Shown one piece after another: positions 36,270 through 44,247 of a stretch of 64,000 bases of DNA. Within the stretch, counting starts at the first letter, position 1. Each line of letters opens with the position of its first letter. The position numbers and the translations under genes were made by a program. The notes beneath the pieces are model-generated. The model saw nothing but the letters and a program-made list of their open reading frames with translations. It made no database searches and had not been told where the DNA came from. The stretch is from DASXZH01 sp963829965 (lineage in GTDB: Bacteria > Armatimonadota > Fimbriimonadia > Fimbriimonadales > Fimbriimonadaceae), in the NCBI GenBank assembly GCA_963829965.1, contig CAWHLK010000032.1, positions 62,001-126,000 of the forward strand, read 5' to 3'.

Positions 36270-37739
36270 TTATACATCCACCCTTACATACAAAAGCAGG
36301 GGCGCCTTTTGCCCCCGGGCGACGGGGGTCAGCGCCTCGTAATCGTGCAGTAGCCGCGCATCGAAAGTTGCGGCGTCACCTTCCTGGAGCTCATGCTGTT
36401 CTCCGTCCAGGTGTAGCTTTACGCCTCCACGAAGGCAGTAAACGAACTCTTCTCCGGGATGTGCCTGAGGATCGTTTCCATCAAAGACTTCGAGCAAGCC
36501 AGTAAAAACCGGACTCCACACAAGGTCGCAGCTGAAAGGCAGCATAAACCGAGAGGCAAATCCCAATCGGCCAAGGCGGCTTCGTTCCTGTTCATCTTGT
36601 ATGGAAGGGCCATCCACAAAGGCATGCGGTAGACCATCCAAGGCTTTTCGTTTTGGCAGCCTCCGCCGATCCTGAGATATGATCCACTTCGTTTCGCCCG
36701 GATGATAAATGGCAAGTGTCTCGTTCGAGCGGCTAACCGGAATGCAGAGTCGTTGGATCGAAGTGCGCAAAGCAGCCTGCAGTTTTGCGCGAGTGCGTTC
36801 GGAGCATGGTTTGCCGGCCTCCACAATACGGACCGTATCCTTATTCACTCCAGCCTGTTGGGCTAACAGACGCACCGAGAGCCCTCTCACACGACGTAGC
36901 CGGTATACGCCCTGGCCAAAAGCTTTGTAATCAAAGTCATCCAGCCCTGGGGAATTGTTTAGAGTTGTCATTACTGGCGCATTCTCAAACTCGGCCATTT
37001 GGCATTTGCACTTGCTGGAAGGTTCCCTTTCCATTTTCTCAGCGGATGGCATTGATGACCTCGGCAAATTGATGCTCGCATACAGCACAAGCGGCGGAAG
37101 CTCTCCCGGCTTGAGATTGTGCAGCGGTTCATAGTCGTGGGGTAGGCGCGCATCAAAGGTGATGGCGCAACCTTCCGTAAGAATGTGCTCTGTTTCGTTA
37201 AGCAGGAGACGAATATCACCGCGAATGCAATAGATAAACTCTTCCCCGGGGTGAGACTTGGCATCGCCGCGATCGTAAACCTCCATAAGACCGGCAAAAA
37301 CCCGGCCGCCTTGCCGATCACAATCAAATAGCTTTAAGAAGCGAGTTGCAAACCCGAGATTCCCGAGCCGGTTGCGCTCAGAGCAATTTTGAATCAGGTT
37401 GGATTCGACGTAAATGGGAGGGTTAATGTCAGAATCGGCATTCTTAGCATACGGCCGGCGGTCTTTGGAGATTATCCAGTTAGTGGCGTCTGCGCGATGA
37501 ATGGAAATCTTTGATTCATCGCTCCGGGAAAGAAGGCAAAGGCGTTGAAGCGAAGTGTTGAGTGTGCGTCGAATTTTCTCGCGAGTTCGATCGCTGCAGG
37601 GAACGCCGCTTTCAACCCGCCGAATCGTTTCTTTGTTGACTTCTGCCAGACAAGAAAACTCTCGGAGCGTGAGCTCCCTTATTTCTCGCACTCTTTTAAC
37701 ACCTATTCCAAAAGCCTGGTAATCAAAGGACGCTTGCAT
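36270..37739 (-). CDS. Double XRE-cupin regulator (HTH-cupin-HTH-cupin)
   Basis: 489 residues formed of two homologous halves. Half 1: XRE-type HTH at about 14-62 (LREFSCLAEVNKETIRRVES), a linker motif (ISIHRADATNWIISKDRR), cupin at about 128-222 (HPGEEFIYCIRGDIRLLL, then FDARLPHDYE). Half 2: HTH about 276-325 (LLAQQAGVNKDTVRIVEAGK), linker (LAIYHPGETKWIISQDRR), cupin about 393-487 (HPGEEFVYCLRGGVKLHL, FDARLLHDYE). Single XRE-cupin proteins are common transcription factors that sense small molecules; two full modules in one chain are unusual. Such a protein could bind paired operator half-sites as a built-in dimer and respond to two ligands. The nearest targets are the GH127 gene, itself and the prepilin-like gene diverging at 37952. 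Confidence 0.85.
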   Translation of the reverse strand: MQASFDYQAFGIGVKRVREIRELTLREFSCLAEVNKETIRRVESGVPCSDRTREKIRRTLNTSLQRLCLLSRSDESKISIHRADATNWIISKDRRPYAKNADSDINPPIYVESNLIQNCSERNRLGNLGFATRFLKLFDCDRQGGRVFAGLMEVYDRGDAKSHPGEEFIYCIRGDIRLLLNETEHILTEGCAITFDARLPHDYEPLHNLKPGELPPLVLYASINLPRSSMPSAEKMEREPSSKCKCQMAEFENAPVMTTLNNSPGLDDFDYKAFGQGVYRLRRVRGLSVRLLAQQAGVNKDTVRIVEAGKPCSERTRAKLQAALRTSIQRLCIPVSRSNETLAIYHPGETKWIISQDRRRLPKRKALDGLPHAFVDGPSIQDEQERSRLGRLGFASRFMLPFSCDLVWSPVFTGLLEVFDGNDPQAHPGEEFVYCLRGGVKLHLDGEQHELQEGDAATFDARLLHDYEALTPVARGQKAPLLLYVRVDV

Positions 37740-37923
37740 CTTGACCTTCTATGCCTTGCTTGCCGCCGAGGAAGCCCAGGATGGCTTGCCAAAGGCAGCT
37801 AAGCGACTAAACCGTTCATTGTTTTTGTTTCCGTACATGGTAACACAGCTTTGTACGCAATTTTATGAAAATAGGGCAAAATTTTCTTGGATTTTTCCGC
37901 TTTTCGTCGTAAAGTGATTTCTA

Positions 37924-37939
37924 TGCGGATAGCTCCGCA
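37924..37939 (+). promoter_or_regulatory. Hairpin in the leader of the prepilin-like gene
   Basis: TGCGGA-TAGC-TCCGCA, a perfect 6-bp stem, lies immediately before the GGAG ribosome site of the gene at 37952. It could modulate ribosome access. The rest of 37740-37951 is AT-rich near 37855-37915, as expected for the promoters of the two diverging genes. Confidence 0.4.
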
Positions 37940-37951
37940 GATGGAGAACTC

Positions 37952-38809
37952 ATGAAAAACAATATTCCATCCAAAGGTGGATTTACGCTAATAGAACTTC
38001 TGGTTGTGATTGCGATCATCGCGATTCTCGCGGCTATCCTTTTCCCCGTCTTTGCTCAAGCGAAGGCGGCGGCGAAAAAGGCGGTCCGTCTTTCCAACCT
38101 AAAGCAGATCGGCCTTGCCACCATCATGTACACGAACGATTACGACGATACACTATTCCCCTCCGAAGCTGAAGAGAACTTTGGCGGCACCATGGTATTC
38201 GTCTATTGGGAAGCCGGGCTGGTCTTCTCACCGCCCTACCCGTACAACGCCAACGATGGATTTATCTATCCGTACATGAAAAACGTTCAGATACAGGACT
38301 GCCCTGCCGCACAAGGACTGCCAGAACCTTACGGGCCAACATCCTATGCTATTAATCTGTTGACGTTTGTCAGCGACTATAATCCCACGACTGGACTCTA
38401 CGTTCCGTCGAACACTACGACGACTAATATGTCATCCCTGGATTCTCCCGCAGAAACGCTTTGGATGGCCGACGGTGGGTTCTGGGAGTATTTTTCTAAT
38501 CCATCGAGGCTCATAGCCTATAACTACTTTGTCCCGCCTGGCAACGCGGAAACCTTTGGGCGCGCTGGACAACCCCTCGGCAATGGACTGATCCATGGAA
38601 TTCACAATTCTGGAACGTCCAACATTTCTTGGTTCGACGGCCATGCCAAGTCGATGGTCGTTAGCGTAGGCCAAAACCCTGCCGACTTCACCGCGCCCTC
38701 GTTGGCGGCGTGCAACCAATATACGCTTGGCGCCGTTTTCCGGCCTGGGTCCACCTGGGGTGCTTGGGACCAAGACTATTATTATATGCTTCAGAAACCG
38801 ACCCAGTGA
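37952..38809 (+). CDS. Type II secretion prepilin-like protein (DUF1559-type)
   Basis: 285 residues. Class III prepilin signal KGGFTLIELLVVIAIIAILA, cleaved between Gly and Phe with methylation of Phe by the prepilin peptidase; the hydrophobic helix runs into AAKKAVRLSNLKQIGLATIM. The C-terminal region carries HNSGTSNISWFDGHAKSM, the His-x9-Asp-Gly type ending frequent in Planctomycetes and Armatimonadetes pseudopilins. These proteins are surface or periplasmic filament-like components. GGAG precedes the ATG. It diverges from the double XRE-cupin gene. Confidence 0.9.
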   Translation: MKNNIPSKGGFTLIELLVVIAIIAILAAILFPVFAQAKAAAKKAVRLSNLKQIGLATIMYTNDYDDTLFPSEAEENFGGTMVFVYWEAGLVFSPPYPYNANDGFIYPYMKNVQIQDCPAAQGLPEPYGPTSYAINLLTFVSDYNPTTGLYVPSNTTTTNMSSLDSPAETLWMADGGFWEYFSNPSRLIAYNYFVPPGNAETFGRAGQPLGNGLIHGIHNSGTSNISWFDGHAKSMVVSVGQNPADFTAPSLAACNQYTLGAVFRPGSTWGAWDQDYYYMLQKPTQ

Positions 38810-38881
38810 GGCGGCGACTTACACAGTTCTGATCAATGCGCATCCCGTCCCTCGCCAAATCGGGGTGCCCAACCACCACGA

Positions 38882-39226
38882 ATGGACCCAAAGATGAAAG
38901 TAAGAATGAACACCGTGATGAAATCGGTTGTTGCTAAGATAAGGGCGGGGCTTTTTTGCCGTCCTGCGGCTGCCGCTTTGGTGATGTTTTGCGGCTCATG
39001 GGGGGCGGGGGGTTGCTCGGCCCCCTCTACGCCTGCGGCAACGCCGGGCCAGACTCGTGTTGCGGCTTTTCCTAAAGCTAAGGACTTTCTCGCTAGAGTG
39101 GAAGCTCTTCCTCCCAACCAAAGAGGAGCTTTCATTGCCGCACACCCAACCGACGAACGCACCGTAATGCAGACAGGTGATCTAATTTTAACGACCCGTC
39201 TGGAAAACGCAAAGGCGGGCCGATGA
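38882..39226 (+). CDS. Small membrane/lipoprotein-like protein upstream of S9 peptidase
   Basis: 114 residues; three in-frame ATGs (38882, 38894, 38906) make the start uncertain. The hydrophobic segment PAAAALVMFCGSWGAGGC could be a lipoprotein signal ending at the Cys, although the lipobox (GAGGC) is weak. The rest (FPKAKDFLARVEALPPNQRG) is helical. Its stop overlaps the next start by four bases, so it belongs to a three-gene unit with the following membrane protein and peptidase. Confidence 0.6.
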   Translation: MDPKMKVRMNTVMKSVVAKIRAGLFCRPAAAALVMFCGSWGAGGCSAPSTPAATPGQTRVAAFPKAKDFLARVEALPPNQRGAFIAAHPTDERTVMQTGDLILTTRLENAKAGR

Positions 39227-39636
39227 AGGAATCAAAAAAAACTGCCGGCGTCAGGAACCTTGTTCCTAATCAAGTTCGCGCCCGCAAGCTGTTGCGAGGC
39301 CTCGGGCTCTTGTGCGCCGGCGTTTTTATTGTGCTTACGGCGTTCTTCGCGAATTTTCATGTGTTTACAGCCCCAAATTCACTACCGATGGTCCTTCAAA
39401 AAGCACACTTGTCCCTTAAAGACAACATCGTTTCCATCGATGCCATTATGAGCACTCCTAAATCCGAGGCAAAAAGGCGCTGGCCTGTAGCATACGAAAC
39501 GTTAGCCCAAGACGGGCTGCTTCTTGATAAGCCGAAGCTCGCATATGGTGCGCCGATGGGGGCTGTCCGTCCTCGTCGAAGCAGAGCAGAAGGTAAAAGC
39601 CAGGGTAGAACAGCTAATCACTCGCCCGGATACTAA
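39223..39636 (+). CDS. Single-pass membrane protein, middle gene of peptidase operon
   Basis: 137 residues. One transmembrane helix near 26-46 (GLGLLCAGVFIVLTAFFANF), with a short cytoplasmic basic N-terminus and a soluble C-terminal domain outside. No known domain. It is coupled by an ATGA overlap to the gene before and ends 1 base before the peptidase start. Likely an accessory or anchoring subunit for the exported S9 peptidase; inferred from gene order. Confidence 0.65.
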   Translation: MKESKKTAGVRNLVPNQVRARKLLRGLGLLCAGVFIVLTAFFANFHVFTAPNSLPMVLQKAHLSLKDNIVSIDAIMSTPKSEAKRRWPVAYETLAQDGLLLDKPKLAYGAPMGAVRPRRSRAEGKSQGRTANHSPGY

Positions 39637-39637
39637 C

Positions 39638-42073
39638 ATGACCTGTAAAGCTCTTCTTCTCATGCAAATATGCGCGGCGGCCTTGCTGCCGCCGGCGGTT
39701 TTCGCTAGTGATTACACAATACTGGACGACCTTCGGATCGTGAGGCTTACCACATTTGGCGGCGGCCTCGTGATGTCACCGGACGGCGATTGCGCGGCAA
39801 CGCTGGAATGCGATCTCCTCGCAAAGGGGGTGCTAGGGACTCCAAGGTATTTGCCGACCGGAGCTTCGGGCTTCCACAATGGCGAAGTCGTACACGTGCG
39901 ATTCCTTCAGGAAAACGGAAGCGATGTGTCTATTACGAGGCCAGGTACCACAAGCTGGGGCCTTAGCTGGTCCCCCGATGGAAAAAGGCTCGCATTCTAC
40001 TCAGACTTGTATGGGCGAGCCGCCCTATGTGTTTGGGATAGAGCGACACGGCGGATTACGGCCGATAAGGGCGTAATTGCCCGAGGAGACGCCTGGGGAG
40101 ACCAACCGCCGCAATGGTCGCCGGACTCAAACAGGGTCTATTACTTGGCTCTGCCACCTGGCAATTATGCGAGCCTAACATCTTCCGACTTAGCTGGCTA
40201 CACAATCGCTGCAACGTCGGCTGATACGGTGGTGGACACGAAACTATCGAGAAGCGTTCGAAACCCAACGGGCGGAGCAGAAGAGATGGTGGCGTGGTCC
40301 GGCAACGTTGATATCGATGTAATGTGTTACTATCTTCGATCTGGCGTTTCTCAACGCATCCATCGAGGACCTGAAGTGAGGCAAATCGCGCTTTCACCTG
40401 ATGGGCGCTTCATCGCTGACTTTGAGAACCGGAAAATCATTTTAGGAAGCAAGGGCGACGCCCAACATGCATTCGACATTGATATCTTCGATTCGAAAGG
40501 TGACGGCGGCAAGTCTGCGAAACCTCGTCTGTCTCACGTTCTATCAGGTTTTGGAACATCCCTTTCCTGGGCGCCAGATTCGAAGGAGGTCGCGTTTATA
40601 ACCGCCGGAAACGCCTCTGATCGATCCATCTACGTGGCAGACGCATTTGGCACGGATCGCGCTAAAAACGTCTCAAAAGCTGCAGCGGCTTTGACCAAAA
40701 ATGTTCTGAGCATGTCCGACGATCGCAATCCCGTGCTTTGGACACGGGATGGAACTTGGATTATTATGTCCGCGCATGGATCTTCCTGGGCGCTTGATCC
40801 AAGGGGCGAACGGCCACCTCAGAAATTCGCGACCGGCCCGGGAAACCCAGTTCCCCTTAAGGATACGACGGGGAGGGTAGCGGCAGACAAACGTGGGGAC
40901 TTGCTGCTTGCTTCCGAGGCTGGCCCGAGTTGGGAGATCTACTCGGTTTCGCCAACAGACTTTTCGGTAGAGAAGAAATCGGACTGGACACTCCCGGGAA
41001 GCCTAATCATTTCGGCCGTTTCTCGTGCAGAATCGGTGGCAATTTGCCGCCAGGACGGGAAGCACCCGGCCCTGCTGTATTTTTCTAATCTGTCTTCAGG
41101 GGCTGAGTCAGGTAAGGCGACGCTTACGGCGGATTTGAACCCGTGGCTAAGCCAATTCAACTTTGTGCAGCCCCGCTCCGTTAGTTGGAAGAGCTCGGAC
41201 GGAATTAACGAAAATGGACTGTTGTTCTTGCCCAAGGATGCGTCAGCAACTCATAAGGTTCCCCTGATTGTTCGCTTTTATCCTGGCCAACACTGGGATG
41301 TAGACGTCAGCAATGATTTTTACCGCGGGGGCACTAACTCGGAGGCCCCAGACTTTTATACTCAACGGGGCTATGCATTGCTCTATGCGTCTACCCACTA
41401 TAACGGCCACTCGTGGGAGCTAGTCCAGCAGCTCGAGGCCTCGTTGCTTCCAGCCATCGACTCGGCAATGGCGTCGGGAATCATTGAGAAAGACAAAATT
41501 GGCATTTTGGGCCACAGCTACGGAGGCTTTTCGGTGAACCGCTTGATTACAGATACAGATCGGTTCAGTGTGGCAGTCAGTGCTGCAGGGGTTAGTGACT
41601 ACCCCGCCATGTATCTGCAGTACGCCGCATTTGACTACTTTGAAAGCGGGCAAGCAGCAATGGATGGAACCCTCTGGGAACAGAAGCAACGCTACCTGGA
41701 CAGCTCCCCTGTTTTCAATCTAGACAAAGTGCAGACCCCGACTCTTTTTATCGACGGTGAAAGCGACTGGCCTGAGCAATCGAAAATGATGTTCAACGGT
41801 CTCGACCGCCTCAATAAGCCGGCCGGTCTCGTGGTTTATCCGAAAGGAGGTCACCACTGGCTACAGTTTACGGGCAAACAGCAGGTCGATTTCTGGAACC
41901 GGGTGTTCGCTTGGTTCGATAAATATCTGATGCCTAACAAAGCAAATAAGCTTGATCCAGGAGCAAGTGACCTGAGCATGTACTATCCGGACGGGTCTGG
42001 TCGCCTTATTAAAGACATTCCGTGGGTCCCCGAGGGAGAGAAGAAAGCCCTCCTTGTTTCTCACGCTACCTAG
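39638..42073 (+). CDS. Exported prolyl-oligopeptidase-family (S9) serine peptidase
   Basis: 811 residues from ATG 39638 (MTCKALLLMQICAAALLPPA), with a signal peptide ending near VFAS. The N-terminal 560 residues form a seven-bladed propeller of WD40/TolB-like strands (TSWGLSWSPDGKRLAFYSDL, VRQIALSPDGRFIADFENR). The C-terminal alpha/beta hydrolase has the triad: GHSYGG (Ser about 627), DGESDWPEQ (Asp about 706) and KGGHHW (His about 738). It cleaves oligopeptides, probably in the cell envelope. It is the last gene of a tight three-gene unit. Confidence 0.92.
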   Translation: MTCKALLLMQICAAALLPPAVFASDYTILDDLRIVRLTTFGGGLVMSPDGDCAATLECDLLAKGVLGTPRYLPTGASGFHNGEVVHVRFLQENGSDVSITRPGTTSWGLSWSPDGKRLAFYSDLYGRAALCVWDRATRRITADKGVIARGDAWGDQPPQWSPDSNRVYYLALPPGNYASLTSSDLAGYTIAATSADTVVDTKLSRSVRNPTGGAEEMVAWSGNVDIDVMCYYLRSGVSQRIHRGPEVRQIALSPDGRFIADFENRKIILGSKGDAQHAFDIDIFDSKGDGGKSAKPRLSHVLSGFGTSLSWAPDSKEVAFITAGNASDRSIYVADAFGTDRAKNVSKAAAALTKNVLSMSDDRNPVLWTRDGTWIIMSAHGSSWALDPRGERPPQKFATGPGNPVPLKDTTGRVAADKRGDLLLASEAGPSWEIYSVSPTDFSVEKKSDWTLPGSLIISAVSRAESVAICRQDGKHPALLYFSNLSSGAESGKATLTADLNPWLSQFNFVQPRSVSWKSSDGINENGLLFLPKDASATHKVPLIVRFYPGQHWDVDVSNDFYRGGTNSEAPDFYTQRGYALLYASTHYNGHSWELVQQLEASLLPAIDSAMASGIIEKDKIGILGHSYGGFSVNRLITDTDRFSVAVSAAGVSDYPAMYLQYAAFDYFESGQAAMDGTLWEQKQRYLDSSPVFNLDKVQTPTLFIDGESDWPEQSKMMFNGLDRLNKPAGLVVYPKGGHHWLQFTGKQQVDFWNRVFAWFDKYLMPNKANKLDPGASDLSMYYPDGSGRLIKDIPWVPEGEKKALLVSHAT

Positions 42074-42180
42074 GCGTGTCATAGGGGTGCACGCGTCATA
42101 GCGACGAGAGGGGGCGCCTCGACCCGGCGAAGCTGGCGTGCAGACCTCCACTCAAATTGAACTTAGAGAACTTGAGACGC

Positions 42181-43950
42181 CTATTCCTCACCGTAAGTAT
42201 CGGTCCAAGGCCAGCCGCCCGTTTCGGTCATCCATTCAAAAGTCTGACTACTGCCGCCGAGCTTCCAACTTCGAGGGCATTGGGTTTGCAACCAATCGAG
42301 CGGCTCCGCCGGCGGCTGGAGCTCAGACGCGGCTGCAATGGCTTTCCTTAGCGCTGCCTTTTCTCTTGTCCCCAGAGCCTTGGAAGAGGCAGAAATGAAA
42401 AGGGGCATACCGCTGAGGGAGACAAGGCGTAACCATTTTTCAGAGAGTTCCCACGGGATCGCATCGCTGATAGGTGCGACATCGGGGTCTGCGGCGTAAA
42501 AAGTTCCGTTTTGGGCGCTTCTAAAAGCGAGAGAGTTCACGCCCATGCGACGTGTCCGATCCCAACTATGCCCGCTAACGTCGTCTCCGATCCGGTTCAT
42601 TTCGAAAACGCCTGCGCTCAAATGGCTGTACGTGTTGCAACCGATCAGCCGGGCGTCGCCCGCTGCGACGCGCAGTGCGTTGTAAAATTGCGTAACAATT
42701 TCGGCCGATGTAAGAGACGTATTGTTAAACTTCCAGTTGTCTTTCGTCAGGCTGGCGCCCATTAGAAATCCGAATCGGCCCAAAATGTCGGTTCCGGAGA
42801 AATCGTGCTTGATAACGTCGTAACCCCATTCGCGAAAGCGCCGAACATCCGCCGCCACCAATTCCAGAGCTTCCGGAATCGAAGGATCGTAAACGGTGGG
42901 GTCGTTCTTAAAACGCAACGACTCGTTGCCCCCCGTTTCCGGGGCAAGGGGCCGAAACCAAAGGCCTGGCGTAACACCAAGAGCCTTTAGCCGGCCGGCC
43001 ACTTTACCCATATCCCCAAACTTCTCGTTTCCGATCCATGGCCCTCTTTCGATTCCACGCACCGACCACCCCGCGTCGATAACGGTCACTAGCTCTGCGG
43101 AACTTCCTTGGGCCAGGCTCATCAAAACGTCTGCCGCAGTGACCACCATTTCCGGGTCATTGTTTCCATAGGCGTAATACCAGTCATTTGTGCCGACGAC
43201 CGGCTTTGCCAAGGGCCGAGGTTTAGGGCACATCATTTGACAAAAGGCGCGTGTCGCCGCATAGGAGGATTCGCCCTCTTTTCCTTCGCGGCAAACGACT
43301 CGGCAAGCTTCTAGCTCTCGGTCTCTCAGCTTCACCGGAGAGCCGCCGTTTCGCACATCGATCCACAGCGAAACGCCCTTGCGATCGGCCATCCAAAAAC
43401 AAAAGGCGTTCGGTGAAGTCTCCACGCCGTAACCGTGCGTGCGATTCTTTTCATGAACCATGCAGTACCAGGGCATGACACGGTTCGCAGACTCGGACCG
43501 CCATTCGAGTGTGCCGTAGTTTCTTTCCCACTCGTCGCCGAGGAAGAGTTCGGCGGCGCCTAAATCCCCCTCCCATCGCAAGTGGATTCGTGAAAGATCT
43601 CCTTCGGACCGAACCAGAACCGAAAGCTTTTCACCTATCAGCTCTAGCCGAACAGTCGTTCCATTGGCTTCCCACCCTCCCGAACTGCTTGTCCTTAATA
43701 GGACGGGCTTTGCGTGCATGTCGGGCTGAACAAACACGCGAGCGAGTTCGGGCTCCCGCAGGATATTCAAGAAAGGACTGCCGGCAGAACTCCTGGCCTC
43801 GGGAAGAGCAGCTGTTTTAGGGATCATACTGGCGGCAGCAAACGACGCTGCTCCCGCGAGCACTTCTCTTCGTGACGGCTGGATCGCTTCGCTTTCTTTA
43901 TTTTCGCTTTGGGGTTTCACTTGAAAATAGTGGCTGGCGTTTAGGGGCAA
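42181..43950 (-). CDS. Tat-exported GH36-like alpha-galactosidase-type glycoside hydrolase
   Basis: 589 residues. Twin-arginine signal SRREVLAGAASFAAASM; the start is uncertain (TTG 43950, or GTG 43920 closer to the twin Arg). An N-terminal beta-sandwich (about 60-230) precedes a TIM barrel of clan GH-D type: NDWYYAYGNNDPEM, VIDAGWSVRG, LGVTPGLWFRP. The nucleophile Asp lies in YDVIKHDFSGTD (about 380) and the acid/base Asp in NRIGDDVSGHSWD (about 450). Likely an alpha-galactosidase or related enzyme on plant oligosaccharides. It converges on the S9 peptidase. Confidence 0.82.
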   Translation of the reverse strand: MPLNASHYFQVKPQSENKESEAIQPSRREVLAGAASFAAASMIPKTAALPEARSSAGSPFLNILREPELARVFVQPDMHAKPVLLRTSSSGGWEANGTTVRLELIGEKLSVLVRSEGDLSRIHLRWEGDLGAAELFLGDEWERNYGTLEWRSESANRVMPWYCMVHEKNRTHGYGVETSPNAFCFWMADRKGVSLWIDVRNGGSPVKLRDRELEACRVVCREGKEGESSYAATRAFCQMMCPKPRPLAKPVVGTNDWYYAYGNNDPEMVVTAADVLMSLAQGSSAELVTVIDAGWSVRGIERGPWIGNEKFGDMGKVAGRLKALGVTPGLWFRPLAPETGGNESLRFKNDPTVYDPSIPEALELVAADVRRFREWGYDVIKHDFSGTDILGRFGFLMGASLTKDNWKFNNTSLTSAEIVTQFYNALRVAAGDARLIGCNTYSHLSAGVFEMNRIGDDVSGHSWDRTRRMGVNSLAFRSAQNGTFYAADPDVAPISDAIPWELSEKWLRLVSLSGMPLFISASSKALGTREKAALRKAIAAASELQPPAEPLDWLQTQCPRSWKLGGSSQTFEWMTETGGWPWTDTYGEE

Positions 43951-44247
43951 TCTTCAACAAAACTTGAATAATTGAAGCGCGAAAGGGGCAGTCCAGCAGT
44001 GGCTGTACGGATTCTTGGCCGAATTGTCGGTCCTGCCGAATTCGGACACAAAGAAGCTTAACCCATTTTAATAAACCACTCTAGGCTTATTTCTTCAAAG
44101 AATCCTTGGAGTTGACAGGCTAACAAACGTTCAACCGCTGTACGGAATTTCGTCTGCAATCTGCTTAGAGCCCCTTGCGGGTGCATAAGGTGGGCAATAC
44201 GCTATAGCTTCGAATTAGGGTGAGCCCAAATAACCCTAAAAGATTAA
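43951..44247. other. Intergenic region between GH36-like and phosphoesterase genes
   Basis: 297 bases upstream of two diverging genes. No hairpin or gene is supported. It must hold both promoters, but no confident -35/-10 pair is identified, and the phosphoesterase ATG lacks a clear ribosome site. Confidence 0.4.
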
